Shown: in pieces, positions 1 to 6,340 of the stretch
Numbering within the stretch: the stretch's first letter is position 1
Layout: each line of letters opens with the position of its first letter
Source of the DNA: Kiritimatiellia bacterium
Lineage (GTDB): Bacteria > Verrucomicrobiota > Kiritimatiellia > JAAZAB01
Direction: 5' to 3'
Length of the DNA: 10,916 bases
NCBI GenBank assembly: GCA_018400335.1
Contig: JAGYMT010000029.1
Coordinates: forward strand, 1-10,916
Position numbers and translations under genes: made by a program
Notes under the pieces: generated by a model
What the model saw: the letters and a program-made list of their open reading frames with translations, nothing else
The model's database searches: none
Told to the model about the DNA's origin: nothing

Positions 1-12
1 CAAAGAATGTGC

Positions 13-42
13 TTGCATAAGTCTATTAGCATTTGCTAATGT
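13..42 (+). promoter_or_regulatory. Candidate promoter of the repressor-led operon
   Basis: A TTGCAT hexamer at 13-18 resembles a -35 box. TAATGT at 37-42 lies 18 bases further on and resembles a -10 box. This pairing would start transcription near 49-50, so the mRNA would be leaderless or nearly so at the ATG at 50, which fits the lack of a Shine-Dalgarno sequence there. The perfect inverted repeat at 25-40 covers the spacer and part of the -10 box, as expected for a repressor-blocked promoter. The hexamers are imperfect and little upstream sequence is available, so this is only a candidate. Confidence 0.4.
25..40. promoter_or_regulatory. ArsR/SmtB-type operator (perfect inverted repeat)
   Basis: ATTAGCA and TGCTAAT form a perfect 7-bp inverted repeat separated by two T residues. 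It is AT-rich in an otherwise GC-rich region and sits just before the repressor gene. ArsR/SmtB dimers typically bind short imperfect palindromes of this kind overlapping their own promoters. Autoregulation by the adjacent repressor is inferred from position and family. No second copy was seen by eye in the window, including the 4393-4541 gap. Confidence 0.65.
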
Positions 43-49
43 GCTGGTT

Positions 50-412
50 ATGAACGACCCGATCCGCCTGGCCAGAATCCTGAAGGTGCTTTCCGTGCCC
101 GCGCGCGTGCGCATCGTCCAGCTTCTCAAGCGCCGGGCGTTGTGTGTCAACGCCCTCACCGCGCGGCTGGACATCACCCAGGGCGCCGTCTCGCAGCACT
201 TGCGGATCATGCGTGATGCGGGGCTCGTTGTGGACGAGAAGCGCGGATACTTCGTCCACTACCGTCTGAATGAAGCTGTCCTTGCCGAGTGGCAAGGTCA
301 TGTTGGAGAACTGCTGGACCCGCAAACCGGAGCCAGCGAAAACACGAAGGGAGTAGAAACATGTGCTGCTGCAACGACAAGAAGCGAGGCTGCCAGAAGC
401 CGGAGAAACTGA
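50..412 (+). CDS. ArsR/SmtB-family transcriptional repressor
   Basis: This 120-residue protein is a winged-helix DNA-binding regulator of the ArsR/SmtB type. Residues 4-26 (PIRLARILKVLSVPARVRIV) match the family N-terminus, the recognition helix lies around 43-58 (TQGAVSQHLRIMRDAG), and the wing follows at 63-73. In the classical metal-sensing position (ELCVCDL) it reads ALCVNAL, keeping Cys32 but with Asn where the second Cys would be. Another cysteine, Cys105, lies in the C-terminal tail, so a different sensing site is possible. I chose ATG at 50 because the alternative GTG at 41 abuts the operator and neither has a Shine-Dalgarno sequence. The last 52 bases overlap the next gene in another frame. 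It probably represses the downstream operon; the inducer is unknown. Confidence 0.9.
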   Translation: MNDPIRLARILKVLSVPARVRIVQLLKRRALCVNALTARLDITQGAVSQHLRIMRDAGLVVDEKRGYFVHYRLNEAVLAEWQGHVGELLDPQTGASENTKGVETCAAATTRSEAARSRRN

Positions 413-507
413 AGGGGAAACCCGAGGACTGCACCGCAAAGCAGATAGAGAAGTGTCACGGCAAGGGCAAGGATCATCCCTGCGCGCCCAGGAAGGGGGC
501 GAAGTAG
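361..507 (+). CDS. Small cysteine- and lysine-rich cytoplasmic protein, possibly metal-binding
   Basis: This encodes 48 residues with seven cysteines (2, 3, 4, 11, 24, 32, 41), two histidines (33, 39) and about twelve lysines. It opens with MCCCNDKKRGC and has no signal peptide or membrane segment, so it should be cytoplasmic. The composition suggests thiol coordination of a soft metal or metalloid, in the manner of metallothioneins, but no named family is recognised. The start is supported by AGGGAG at about 348-353, some seven bases upstream. The gene overlaps the end of the repressor gene by 52 bases in a different frame and ends directly before the methyltransferase start. Co-expression with the repressor is very likely. 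A buffer, chaperone or handoff role is inference. Confidence 0.75.
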   Translation: MCCCNDKKRGCQKPEKLKGKPEDCTAKQIEKCHGKGKDHPCAPRKGAK

Positions 508-1218
508 GTGGCGTCTAAAGAGTCGCGCGAGCGGGCGGACGGCGAGGACCGGAATCCGCTGCCTGACTACTACGAAACGGTTGCCGCGGACGTGATCGCC
601 TTCTGCGGGGCGTCCGGCGGCCGGGTCTGGGTCGATCTGGGCAGCGGCCCGGGCGGCTTGGGCTTGGCTCTGCTCGAAAAGATTCCGGACGGTGTGATGG
701 CGCTGCTTGACCCTGACGCCGATGCCCTGCGGCGCGCGCTCGACATGGCTCGCCAGCGTGGGCATGCCTCGCGGGTTGTGGCCGTTGTCGGACCCGCTGA
801 GAAGATGCCGCTGCCCAGCGAGTCCGTGGATGTCGTGGTCAGTCGCGGTTCTTTCTACTTCTGGCAGGACCGGGCTCAAGGCCTCCGGGAGGTCTGGCGA
901 GTCCTGCGTCTTGGCGGTCGGGCTATGATCGGGGGCGGGCTGGGCACCGGCTATCCTGCTTGGGCGCGGACCGAGTTCATCCGTCGTCAACGGGAGTCGC
1001 AGCGAAGCAAGGGCGCCGAAGCCATGCGGACATTCCGGGAAGCGCGAAGTCAGGAGACATTTCGCCGACTGGCCGCGGAGGCGAATCTACCGAAATACGA
1101 GGTGGTGGGTGAAGGCGGCTTGGATACGGGCGATCCCCAGAGCGGCGTGGGTATCTGGCTGCGATTTGAGAAGAGCTGTGGGGGCAACGCAAACCGATGG
1201 GAGAAAGGGGTGAAATGA
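508..1218 (+). CDS. Class I SAM-dependent methyltransferase
   Basis: The 236-residue protein has a Rossmann-type methyltransferase core. Motif I is VDLGSGPGGL at 42-51, an acidic post-II position is in LLDPD (66-70), GPAEKMPLPSESVDVVVSRG (95-114) covers the motif III/IV region typical of Methyltransf_11/25 proteins, and REVWRVLRLGGRA follows around 127. The GTG start comes directly after the previous stop and has a strong AGGAAGGGGG at 490-499. The setting, downstream of an ArsR regulator and a Cys-rich protein, raises the idea of metalloid methylation. However, the conserved cysteine set of arsenite methyltransferase ArsM is not evident: the cysteines seen are Cys33 and one near the C-terminus. 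Substrate assignment is therefore open; a small molecule or a protein partner is equally possible. Confidence 0.85.
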   Translation: MASKESRERADGEDRNPLPDYYETVAADVIAFCGASGGRVWVDLGSGPGGLGLALLEKIPDGVMALLDPDADALRRALDMARQRGHASRVVAVVGPAEKMPLPSESVDVVVSRGSFYFWQDRAQGLREVWRVLRLGGRAMIGGGLGTGYPAWARTEFIRRQRESQRSKGAEAMRTFREARSQETFRRLAAEANLPKYEVVGEGGLDTGDPQSGVGIWLRFEKSCGGNANRWEKGVK

Positions 1219-1532
1219 AGCGATTCGATGTGGCGAGCATGATAGTCCATGGGCGCGATGAAAAGGAGAAAAACGTCCTTTGCGCGACGCCGGAGTTCAA
1301 GATTCGTGTTGTTGCGCTTGGTCCGGGAGAGGGCATGCCTGAATGCGAAATGACCTCCTATGTTGTTTTCGTCTGTATCGAAGGCGAAGCTGAAATCCGG
1401 GCGGGTGAAGATCGCGTCACGCTATTCGTCGGGCAGGCTGCGGTCAGCGAACCAGCGATACTGTCGATGCAAAGCAAGACCGGGGCGCGGCTTCTGGGTA
1501 TTCAGATCGTGAAGACGGGACGGAAGGAATGA
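1215..1532 (+). CDS. Small cupin-fold protein lacking the usual metal histidines
   Basis: This 105-residue protein has a single cupin-like beta-barrel pattern: LGPGEGMPE (35-43), then YVVFVCIEGEAEI (49-61), and GQAAVSEPAILSM (73-85). In typical cupins the first motif carries HxH and the second one His. Here the corresponding stretch reads PECEM (42-46), and serine and methionine stand where the second-motif His is expected. The canonical site is thus missing; a Cys/Glu/Met site or none is possible. The start at 1215 overlaps the methyltransferase stop as ATGA and has GAGAAAGGGG upstream at 1201-1210. The next gene again overlaps as ATGA. A ligand-binding, sensing or metal-handling role is inferred only from fold and neighbours. 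Confidence 0.7.
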   Translation: MKRFDVASMIVHGRDEKEKNVLCATPEFKIRVVALGPGEGMPECEMTSYVVFVCIEGEAEIRAGEDRVTLFVGQAAVSEPAILSMQSKTGARLLGIQIVKTGRKE

Positions 1533-2497
1533 ATGAAACGAGAGAGTACGGCGGCGCCGACGCCATCGAAGTACATGGCCTGGCCAAGCGCTTCGGGAAC
1601 GTCGCGGCGGTGGCAGGCATCGATTTCGATGTGCGCGAAGGCGAGATCTTCGGCTTTCTCGGCCCTAACGGCGCGGGCAAAACGACGACAGTGCGCATGC
1701 TCACTGGCGTCCTGGAGCCGACGGAAGGCACCGCGACCATCGAGGGCCACGACATCCGCACCGAGGCGCTGCTCTCGAGGGCGCACATGGGAATCGTGCC
1801 CGAGGAAGCCAACGTCTATCTGGACTTGAGTGTCTGGCAGAACGTTATGCTGATGGCCGAACTACACGGGGTGCCGCGCCGGGAGCGGTTTGAGACCGCC
1901 GACCATCTGCTGGAATCGCTGGGTCTTGGCGAGCGCAAGAAGCAGAAAGCCCGGGCGCTGTCCAAAGGCCTTCGACAGCGCCTCATGCTCTGCACCGCGC
2001 TGGTGACAGGGCCCGAAATCCTTTTCCTTGACGAGCCCACAAGCGGGCTGGACGTCCAAAGTGCCCGGCTCATCCGGCAGATCGTACGTGACCGGAATCA
2101 AGAGGGATTGACCGTCTTTCTGACCACCCACAACATGGATGAGGCCGAGGAGATGTGTTCTCGCCTGGCCATTATCAACAAGGGCCGCATCGCCGCTGTG
2201 GACACGCCCGACGGCCTTCGCGGCGTAGTCCGATCGAGGCAGTACGTCGAGGTGGTCTTTGAAGGCGATCCGCTCAATGGCCATGATCTAGAGGGCATTC
2301 CGGGCGTCACTCAAGTAAGTTCGCAGGCCGGACGCTTTCACCTTTATACCGAGGCGCCCGGACGTGTGGCGACCGAGGCGGTTCGTTATGCCGACGCCAA
2401 AGGCCGGCAAATCAGCCATATTTGCACGCGCAAGCCCAGCCTTGAGGAAGTTTACATCCATATCACGGGCGAAGAAGAACAGGAGGCGGCAAAATGA
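1529..2497 (+). CDS. ABC-2 type exporter, ATP-binding subunit
   Basis: This 322-residue nucleotide-binding subunit resembles DrrA/CcmA-like exporters. It shows Walker A GPNGAGKTT (45-53), signature LSKGLRQRL (144-152), Walker B ILFLDEPTSGLD (164-175) and the H-loop in TTHNMDEAEEM (199-209). A C-terminal domain beyond about 230 matches the accessory tail common in this group. The Q-loop reads VPEEANVY (90-97), with Glu92 where Gln is usual. Translation is coupled to the cupin gene by ATGA at 1529-1532; a purine-rich GGAAGG lies almost against the start. The permease follows with the same kind of overlap. It should drive export across the inner membrane; the cargo is unknown. Confidence 0.93.
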   Translation: MNETREYGGADAIEVHGLAKRFGNVAAVAGIDFDVREGEIFGFLGPNGAGKTTTVRMLTGVLEPTEGTATIEGHDIRTEALLSRAHMGIVPEEANVYLDLSVWQNVMLMAELHGVPRRERFETADHLLESLGLGERKKQKARALSKGLRQRLMLCTALVTGPEILFLDEPTSGLDVQSARLIRQIVRDRNQEGLTVFLTTHNMDEAEEMCSRLAIINKGRIAAVDTPDGLRGVVRSRQYVEVVFEGDPLNGHDLEGIPGVTQVSSQAGRFHLYTEAPGRVATEAVRYADAKGRQISHICTRKPSLEEVYIHITGEEEQEAAK

Positions 2498-3264
2498 GCA
2501 ACCATACCGAAGCCGTCGACACATGGCGGCGCCAAATCCACGGGGGCCTGGTGATCGTCAAGAAGAATGCCATGCTCTACTACCTGCGGCCGCCTGTGCT
2601 CATTTTCGGGGTGCTTTTTCCGGTGTTCTTCTTTCTTGCTTTCAAGATGGGCCGGCCCATACCGCCGGATCAGATCGTGCCGGGGATGGTGGCTATGGCG
2701 CTGTGGTTCACCGCGAGCGCGGTCGGGCCGCTGGTGACTCCCTGGGAGCGGCAGGCGAGGACTTACGAAAGGCTTATTGCCACGCCGATCTCGCTTCCCG
2801 CCATGATCGGCGGTGATGTGGTCAGCGGCCTCATTTTCGGTGCGTGTCTCTCAGTAGTCCCAGTGTTGTTGGGAGTGGCCCTGACGGACGCATCGATCGC
2901 AAACGCCGGACTGCTTCTCGCCGGCATTGTTCTGGGGGCGCTGAGTTTCGCTACACTGGGCGTCCTCCTGGCCGCGCCTCCGGCAAGCAGTCCGTCGAAC
3001 ATCATGTTGCTGTCGAATCTGGTGCGACTGCCATTGCTCTTCGTGAGCGGTATCTTCGTGCCAATCAGCCAGATGCCTGTATGGGCACGCTGGATCGCGC
3101 CCATCTCGCCCCTGTCATACGCGGGCGGCCTTATCCGTGGCGGCTTCGGACAGGAGAGTTACTTTCCCCACTACATGAGCATCTCGCTACTCACGATCTT
3201 GACCGTTTTGCTTTTCTGGGGCGCGTGCCGCTTCCATCGGCGCGGCCGCGCAAAAGGCCTGTGA
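2494..3264 (+). CDS. ABC-2 type exporter, membrane permease
   Basis: The 256-residue protein has about six hydrophobic segments in the ABC-2 permease arrangement: a cytoplasmic N-terminus, a first helix around 32-52 (PPVLIFGVLFPVFFFLAF), and later helices around 66, 104, 136, 173 and 231. The conserved WERQARTYERLIATP stretch (about 84-98) and PISPLSYAGGLIR (about 203-215) are typical of permeases that pair with DrrA-like ATPases. ATG at 2494 overlaps the ATPase stop and has AGGAGG at 2481-2486. It most likely forms a homodimeric channel with the preceding ATPase. A single permease rather than two suggests homodimerisation; substrate cannot be inferred from the sequence. Confidence 0.9.
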   Translation: MSNHTEAVDTWRRQIHGGLVIVKKNAMLYYLRPPVLIFGVLFPVFFFLAFKMGRPIPPDQIVPGMVAMALWFTASAVGPLVTPWERQARTYERLIATPISLPAMIGGDVVSGLIFGACLSVVPVLLGVALTDASIANAGLLLAGIVLGALSFATLGVLLAAPPASSPSNIMLLSNLVRLPLLFVSGIFVPISQMPVWARWIAPISPLSYAGGLIRGGFGQESYFPHYMSISLLTILTVLLFWGACRFHRRGRAKGL

Positions 3265-3270
3265 CAACCC

Positions 3271-4392
3271 ATGAGAATCGGAACGTTCGAGTTCAACCTT
3301 CGAGAACTGGCCGGGTCGCTCGGCGATTTCGGCACGCTCTTGCCGCTGGCGATTGGGTACATCACGGTCTGCAAGCTGAACCCGGCCGGTCTGCTGGTGA
3401 CGATGGGCCTCGTGAACATCGTCCCCGGATTGGTGTACCGGCTTCCCATGCCCATCGAGCCTATGAAGGTCCTTGCCGTGGTGGCCATTGCCCAGGCATG
3501 GACCCCGGAGAAGGTCTACACTTCCGGGCTGGTGATGGGCGTGGTCTGGCTGGCGATGGGCGCGACTGGAGCGATGGACTTCGTCGCGCGGTGGACGCCT
3601 CGCAGCGTGGTTCGCGGTATCCAACTGTCGTTGGGCGCGATGCTGGCCATTGAAGGCATCAAGATGGCCGGCACGTGGTGGTTGCTCGGCGTGGCCGCCG
3701 TCATCGTGGTTCTCTTGGTGCGGAGCAATCGCTACGCCCCAGCCTCCATCGTCCTGGTCCTCGGCGGAATGGTCATCATGGCCGTCCGCGGACAGTTGAC
3801 CGATGCAGGCGGCGTCTCGCTATCGCTTCCACCATTGACGATGGTGGACCCGCGCGAAATCTGGCCCGTGTTGCGGGACGCGGGATTGGCGCAAATTCCG
3901 CTGACGGCCACCAATGCCGTGATCGCCACCAGCGCGCTCATCTCCGAATACTGGCCGAACCGGCGAGTCACGAATCGCCAGTTGGCGACCAACATGGGCG
4001 TCATGAACGTCGTGCTGCCGTTCTTCGGCGGCATGCCCCTGTGCCACGGGGCCGGAGGCCTGGCCGGGCAGCACTACTTCGGCGCGAGGACCGGCGGCGC
4101 CAACATCATCGAAGGGGCGATCGAGATCGGCTTGGGCGTCCTGCTGGCCGGGAGCATCGCGTCGATCTTCGCCGCGTTTCCGCTGGCCATCGTCGGGGCC
4201 ATGATGCTGCTTGTCGGGGTCGAAATGGTCAAGTTCGCGCGCGATCTGCGTTTCGACCGCCAACTCATCCCGGTTGCGGTCACCCTTGGCGGCTCGCTGC
4301 TGGTCAACATGGCCGCCGGCTTTGCGGCCGGGATGGCCGTTCATTACCTCTTGCTGGTCAAGGAGGGGCGTCAACCGGCTACCCGGGATTGA
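3271..4392 (+). CDS. MOT1-type molybdate/sulfate-family transporter
   Basis: This 373-residue integral membrane protein matches the MOT1 branch of the sulfate/molybdate transporter superfamily. It contains two related halves. The first has GSLGDFGTLLPLAIGY (15-30) and PMPIEPMK (59-66). The second has QIPLTATNAVIATSAL (about 209-224) and the hallmark FGGMPLCHGAGGLAGQ (about 252-267). MOT1 proteins are known for high-affinity molybdate uptake in algae and plants, and bacterial homologues are annotated as putative sulfate/molybdate transporters. The gene begins six bases after the ABC permease stop with only a weak AAAAGG upstream, so it is probably the last gene of the repressor-led operon. Molybdate, sulfate, tungstate or another oxyanion could be the substrate; direction and specificity are unproven. 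Confidence 0.88.
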   Translation: MRIGTFEFNLRELAGSLGDFGTLLPLAIGYITVCKLNPAGLLVTMGLVNIVPGLVYRLPMPIEPMKVLAVVAIAQAWTPEKVYTSGLVMGVVWLAMGATGAMDFVARWTPRSVVRGIQLSLGAMLAIEGIKMAGTWWLLGVAAVIVVLLVRSNRYAPASIVLVLGGMVIMAVRGQLTDAGGVSLSLPPLTMVDPREIWPVLRDAGLAQIPLTATNAVIATSALISEYWPNRRVTNRQLATNMGVMNVVLPFFGGMPLCHGAGGLAGQHYFGARTGGANIIEGAIEIGLGVLLAGSIASIFAAFPLAIVGAMMLLVGVEMVKFARDLRFDRQLIPVAVTLGGSLLVNMAAGFAAGMAVHYLLLVKEGRQPATRD

Positions 4393-4461
4393 AGTCCGCC
4401 GCTGAATCTCCGCGACGGCCGACGAAGGCCATTCAAGATTTCGCGGGGGATTTCTTCGGCT

Positions 4462-4488
4462 CGCCCGTTTGTATTGTTTGAACGGGCG
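4462..4488. terminator. Inter-module hairpin, possible terminator or operator
   Basis: CGCCCGTT (4462-4469) and AACGGGCG (4481-4488) form a perfect 8-bp stem around an 11-base loop. It lies within the 149-base gap between the MOT1-type gene and the secreted Cys-rich gene, the largest gap between genes in the cluster. No T-run follows on either strand, so a classical intrinsic terminator is not supported. It could be a terminator using Rho, an mRNA processing or stability element, or a protein-binding palindrome. A shorter 5-bp inverted repeat (TGTGC at 4494-4498, GCACA at 4509-4513) follows. No convincing promoter was found in the gap. Confidence 0.4.
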
Positions 4489-4541
4489 CAATGTGTGCTC
4501 CCGGGAAGGCACAATGCCAACGAGAAAGGGGAAGGAGTCAT

Positions 4542-4880
4542 ATGAAACGAAGTGTTTACATAGGTTTAGCCGCTCTGGGAGTGGCCGCGGCAATCGTGAC
4601 AACGGTGGTTTATGCCGAGGGCGATGGCGCTAAGGCGACGGAAGACCGGACAGCTCCCGAGCAAGAACAAACTGTCGGATGCGAGTACGCCACGTTGTGT
4701 CACACCGCCGGTTCCGAGTGTGCCTGCGCCGGGAAGGACTGTGACCGGTGCGCCGACTTCGTGGATGAGAATAGTGATCGCGTGTGCGACAAACAGGCGA
4801 CGTGCGAAAGACACGGTAGCAAGCGCCGTCAACATGTAACGCGCTCGTGTGGTGGTTATGCCGGACGGAACTGCCGCTGA
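4542..4880 (+). CDS. Exported cysteine-rich protein
   Basis: The 112-residue product begins with a clear Sec signal: MKRS, a hydrophobic core through about residue 22, and a likely signal-peptidase site after VVYA (about 25). The mature part contains ten cysteines, most in a cluster from about 47 to 90, including CAC, KDCDRC and a VDENSDRVCD stretch resembling the DxNxDGxCD loops of small calcium- or metal-binding secreted proteins. It should lie in the periplasm or be secreted. The start is supported by AAGGAG at 4532-4537; a longer reading from GTG at 4491 has no such support. It heads the efflux-pump genes and its 3' end overlaps the TolC gene by 34 bases. Periplasmic metal capture feeding the pump is plausible but inferred. 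Confidence 0.75.
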   Translation: MKRSVYIGLAALGVAAAIVTTVVYAEGDGAKATEDRTAPEQEQTVGCEYATLCHTAGSECACAGKDCDRCADFVDENSDRVCDKQATCERHGSKRRQHVTRSCGGYAGRNCR

Positions 4881-6340
4881 ACTCAAGTGATGTCAACCGT
4901 GGAACGCTGATTGCGGTATGCGTCGTCGGCCTGCTGATCGGCGGATGTGTGTCGGTTCCGTCATCGTATATCGGGCAGATTCCTTCCGATCCGGCTTCGG
5001 AGTTCCAAGCCGCATCGGAGCCGGTCCCAATCCGCGGACCAAACGCGGTTAGCGACGAAAGGCACGCATTGCCGCCGGTGATCGCGACGAACGGCCCGGT
5101 TGCGCTTGCCGATTGCATTCGAATTGCCCTCGAACGGAATCCCCGCACCCGGTCCACCTGGCAGGCGGCACGCGCCGAGGCGGCGCGAGTGGGCGAGGAA
5201 CGTGCGGCGTATCTGCCCTCGCTCGACATCGACGCGCAGGCGACGCACGGCAAGTCGGTGTCGCTCGACAGTGAGATCGAACGGGAAGTGCGTGACACCT
5301 ATGCCGTCGGACTGGATGTGAGCTATCTGCTCCTCGACGGCGGTGCGCGGCGCGCACGGGTCCAAAGCGCCGAGGCCGGGCTACTGGCAGCGGATTTCCG
5401 CCACAACACGACGCTGCAGGAAGTCGCGCTGGCCGTCGCAGAATCATACTACGAGCGTCTCGGCGCGAAGTGGCTCCTCAAGGTTGCGGACGAGACGGTG
5501 AGGCGCACCCAATACCAATTGGAGATGGTGCGGGCACGTCACAAGGCCGGGATGGTGACGCGCTCCGACGTGTTGAGGGCCGAAACGCAACGCGCCGAGG
5601 CTGAACTCCTGCAAGTGCAGGCTCGCAACGGGGTAAAAATCGCCCAGGGTCGTCTGGCCCGCAATATGGGGCTGCCTGTTAATACAGCATTCGAGATCGC
5701 CGAAGCGCCCGCCGACGTTCAACGCACCGAGCTGCCGCGCATTGAGCAATTGCTCGACGAAGCCGCGCGCCACCGACCGGAACTGAAGACCGCCCTGGCC
5801 GGAATTGAGCAGCGCCGCGCAGAGCTGGCAGGCGCGCGCGCTGCATCATGGCCAACGCTCAGCGCTACAGGCTCCGCGGGGCGGAGGGATACCGATCTAC
5901 CGCCGGAAGAGGACGAGTGGTCCGTGGGGCTGTCTCTTGGTTTCTCGCTCTTCGATGGATTTGAGCGCAGCCATCGCCGCGGACGCGCGCAGGCCGAACT
6001 GGCGCGCGCCCTGGCGGAACACGCCGATCTGTTGCAGGGGATCGAGATGGATGTATGGAACGCCTATTGGCGACTGATCGAAGCAGGCGAATCCATGGAC
6101 GCCGCCGCGGCATTGACCGCCAGCGCAAGCGAAAGCGCCCGATTGGCCGAAGGCGAATACAAGAGCGGGGTCACGTCGATCGTCGGACTGATCGACGCCC
6201 AAACCGCCCGGACCGAAGCCGAACGCCGCCTCGTGCAGTCGCGTCTGGACTGGTACACCGCCAAGGCCGGCTTCGAGCGCGCGGCAGGACGGTCACTGGC
6301 ACAAAAGACAAGTCCCGTCGCATGGGAAAAAGGAAAGTGA
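4847..6340 (+). CDS. TolC-family outer-membrane efflux lipoprotein
   Basis: This outer-membrane channel of 497 residues contains two OEP-type repeats rich in long amphipathic helices. ADCIRIALERNPRTRSTWQA (about 88-107) starts the first, and the second runs from about 300 to 480 and includes SLGFSLFDGFERSHRRGRAQAELA. A hydrophobic stretch ending LLIGGC places a probable lipidated cysteine at residue 34. The GTG at 4847 is the only ATG/GTG/TTG in frame before this signal; it lies 34 bases inside the preceding gene without a clear Shine-Dalgarno, so the true start is uncertain and may depend on translational coupling. A 45-base part of its 3' end is repeated imperfectly at 10698-10742. It provides the outer-membrane exit duct for the following pump. 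Confidence 0.9.
   Translation: MWWLCRTELPLNSSDVNRGTLIAVCVVGLLIGGCVSVPSSYIGQIPSDPASEFQAASEPVPIRGPNAVSDERHALPPVIATNGPVALADCIRIALERNPRTRSTWQAARAEAARVGEERAAYLPSLDIDAQATHGKSVSLDSEIEREVRDTYAVGLDVSYLLLDGGARRARVQSAEAGLLAADFRHNTTLQEVALAVAESYYERLGAKWLLKVADETVRRTQYQLEMVRARHKAGMVTRSDVLRAETQRAEAELLQVQARNGVKIAQGRLARNMGLPVNTAFEIAEAPADVQRTELPRIEQLLDEAARHRPELKTALAGIEQRRAELAGARAASWPTLSATGSAGRRDTDLPPEEDEWSVGLSLGFSLFDGFERSHRRGRAQAELARALAEHADLLQGIEMDVWNAYWRLIEAGESMDAAAALTASASESARLAEGEYKSGVTSIVGLIDAQTARTEAERRLVQSRLDWYTAKAGFERAAGRSLAQKTSPVAWEKGK

Noticed and set aside
298..990. Minus-strand open frame of 230 codons
   Set aside because: It is antisense to the Cys-rich protein and methyltransferase genes, which have clear motifs and ribosome-binding sites; the minus-strand product is unrecognisable.
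508..1218. Assignment of the methyltransferase as arsenite methyltransferase (ArsM)
   Set aside because: Context is suggestive, but the cysteine pattern expected of ArsM was not seen, so only the general class was assigned.
3820..4602. Minus-strand open frame of 260 codons spanning the gap after the MOT1-type gene
   Set aside because: Most of it is antisense to conserved MOT1 motifs. The product is low-complexity and rich in Arg, His, Asp and Gln, as expected for a shadow frame.
6055..6339. N-terminal extension of the adaptor frame back into the TolC gene
   Set aside because: The extension is Arg-rich and overlaps TolC coding sequence. A ribosome-binding site and stop/start overlap support ATG at 6340, followed by a normal membrane anchor.
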